Assembly (NCBI GenBank): GCA_964530165.1
Contig: CAZGYE010000297.1
Coordinates: forward strand, 1-7,308
Direction: 5' to 3'
DNA from: CAZGYE01 sp964530165
GTDB lineage: Bacteria > Planctomycetota > Planctomycetia > Planctomycetales > Planctomycetaceae
DNA length: 7,308 bases
The translations under genes were made by a program, and so were the position numbers. Below are positions 6,125 to 7,308 of the stretch, one piece after another. Under the pieces are notes generated by a model. It was given only the letters and a program-made list of their open reading frames with translations. It was not told where the DNA came from and did no database searches. Position 1 is the stretch's first letter; each line of letters starts with the position of its first letter.

Positions 6125-7308
6125 ATGAGTCGCCAACAACCCCGCGCGACCAATTCCGTTTCGTTGTTTCCGTTCTTGGCGGTCCTGGTCTGCGCGATGG
6201 GAGCGCTGATTTTTCTGCTGTTGATCACGACTCGCCGCATTCGCTCTGAAGTGATCGCTCGCGCACAGGAAACCTCGCCGGCGGAGTCAGAGACCGATCC
6301 ACCGACCGGGCCCGATTGGGAACCGGAGATCGTTGATCCTGATGCCGAATTGCGCACGAAGATCGCACAGCTTTCGCAGCAGCGAGACAGAAAACAAGCA
6401 GAACTCGAAAAGCAGCAGACTGTGCTGTTCACGGCCAAGCGTCGTGCGAATGAAACTCGAACGGCCTTCGACGAACTGAAGCGCCGCTCGTGGCAGGCCG
6501 AAGTACAGCACGAGCGTCACGACAAGGAAAAACAGGCGGCCCAGCGGGAGAGCATCGAACTGGAAACGCAAATCGCGGCCGTCCGGCAGCAGGTTCGCCA
6601 AGTTCGGCAAGCAAAAGCGACCGCCCCCAGCAAGTATGCGTTGATCCCTTATGACGGCCGGACGGGAACCACTCGGCGGCCGATTCTCATCGAATGCACC
6701 GAGCGGGGAATCCGCTTCATCCCGGAAGACGTGTTGCTGAAGGAAGAGGATTTGACCGGTTTCAGCGAGGCATACAACCCACTGTTGGCGGGCGCGCGGG
6801 CCTTGGTCGACTACTGGACGGCCCCGAATCGGCGCGTCCGTGGGCCGGACCCTGAGCCGGAGCCGTATGTGCTGCTGATTGTTCGTCCCAGCGGCAGCAT
6901 CGCATACTACACCGCTCGCAAGCTTCTGCGTCGTCTGCGTCAGCCGTCCGGATACGAACTCTTGCCGGAAGATTGGGAGATTGATCTTTCCGAGAGCGAT
7001 CCCGGGGCGAAGGCGACCCTGCAGGAAGCGATCCAGCAAGTGCTGGCCGAGCGCAAGCGTGTAATCAATGCCGTCACGGGCGACGCGGCAGCCGGCCGGC
7101 GGCCTGCGTTTCGCCGAAATCGTGGCGGCGGTTTTTACGAGGAGGACCTCGACCGGGTCCCATTCGGTCCTCGTGGCAGCAGTGTGACGCGAACTGCCGA
7201 GTTGCCAAACGGTCCGAATCAACAGGGTTCGGGGACCACCGATCGCCACGCCTCGGAGTCGATCGATCAGCTCCTCAAGGGGGACGCGTGCCACGCGGTT
7301 CTCGGCCA
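6125..7308 (+). CDS. ExbD/TolR-like single-pass protein with coiled coil, cut by window edge
   Basis: 394 residues are visible; the frame is still open at the right edge. A short basic N-terminus (MSRQQPRATN) is followed by one hydrophobic helix, SVSLFPFLAVLVCAMGALIF (11-30) plus LLLITT. The PF-L-V pattern and single N-terminal anchor resemble ExbD/TolR (typical PFIDVML-type helix), but the position of the essential Asp is Ala or Leu. After a Pro/Glu linker (48-72) comes a charged coiled coil (about 73-165), then a globular region (about 170-312) with the blocks YALIPYDG, PILIECTERGIRFIP and YVLLIVRPSGSIAYYTARKL, then a Gly/Arg-rich stretch (322-352). From memory, the RPSG-AYY-AR...GYEL--DW block recurs in planctomycete hypothetical proteins with this anchor. 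No peptidoglycan-binding OmpA motif is seen in the visible part. With the ExbB-like gene upstream on the same strand it probably forms one membrane complex. ATG 6125 is the first in-frame start before the anchor; no ribosome site is visible. Confidence 0.8.
   Translation, partial: MSRQQPRATNSVSLFPFLAVLVCAMGALIFLLLITTRRIRSEVIARAQETSPAESETDPPTGPDWEPEIVDPDAELRTKIAQLSQQRDRKQAELEKQQTVLFTAKRRANETRTAFDELKRRSWQAEVQHERHDKEKQAAQRESIELETQIAAVRQQVRQVRQAKATAPSKYALIPYDGRTGTTRRPILIECTERGIRFIPEDVLLKEEDLTGFSEAYNPLLAGARALVDYWTAPNRRVRGPDPEPEPYVLLIVRPSGSIAYYTARKLLRRLRQPSGYELLPEDWEIDLSESDPGAKATLQEAIQQVLAERKRVINAVTGDAAAGRRPAFRRNRGGGFYEEDLDRVPFGPRGSSVTRTAELPNGPNQQGSGTTDRHASESIDQLLKGDACHAVLG

Noticed and set aside
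4391..7308. Calling the two right-hand genes a Zorya defence system
   Set aside because: The long tail is suggestive, but the partner shows no OmpA-like domain in the visible part, the helix lacks the Asp, and no ZorC/D/E gene is present in the window.

Overview
The window looks like a GC-rich (about 60%) chromosomal segment from a planctomycete, probably a Pirellulales-type bacterium. No search was run; this rests on recognised protein style and repeats. The style markers are a large minus-strand protein with HDHTHPVNKR and GEWDPH blocks, a membrane anchor of the SLFPFLAVLVCAMGALI type, an Nramp-like transporter with the GGGEW / SNYTRDQGWGMG signature, and intergenic ACCACGGAT..ATCCGTGGT and CCCCTAAC repeats.

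Layout. (1) 1-1667, minus strand: the N-terminal 555 residues of a large soluble protein of unknown function, running off the left edge. (2) 1668-1880: a short divergent spacer. (3) 1881-3869, plus strand: an 11-helix transporter of the Nramp branch of the LeuT-fold (APC) clan, 662 residues. It carries an insert of about 130 residues rich in EF-hand/thrombospondin-3-like Asp loops, placed between helices 5 and 6. (4) 3870-4390: non-coding. It holds a palindromic 30-bp tandem repeat element bounded by perfect 25-bp inverted ends and interrupted by an assembly gap of exactly 100 N. (5) 4391-5872, plus: a MotA/TolQ/ExbB-type membrane protein with an extra N-terminal hairpin and a coiled-coil tail of about 220 residues. 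(6) 5873-6124: spacer with two dispersed-repeat motifs. (7) 6125-7308, plus, open at the right edge: a single-pass protein whose helix resembles ExbD/TolR but lacks the protonatable Asp, followed by a coiled coil and a globular domain.

How the genes may work together. The last two genes are co-directional and fit a channel/stator pair: a TolQ/ExbB-like subunit with a long cytoplasmic tail plus a TolR/ExbD-like single-pass partner. The architecture recalls ExbBD and, because of the tail, ZorAB, but no effector gene is visible and the missing Asp argues against ordinary proton-driven work. The Nramp-like transporter lacks the classic metal-ligand motifs (DPGN in helix 1, MPH in helix 6), so its substrate is open. 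Its Asp-rich loop should face the outside and probably binds calcium. The left-edge gene is divergently oriented and has no evident link to the others.

Most notable: the calcium-loop insert in the transporter, the Asp-less ExbD-like partner paired with a long-tailed ExbB-like protein, and the hairpin array that apparently broke the assembly.
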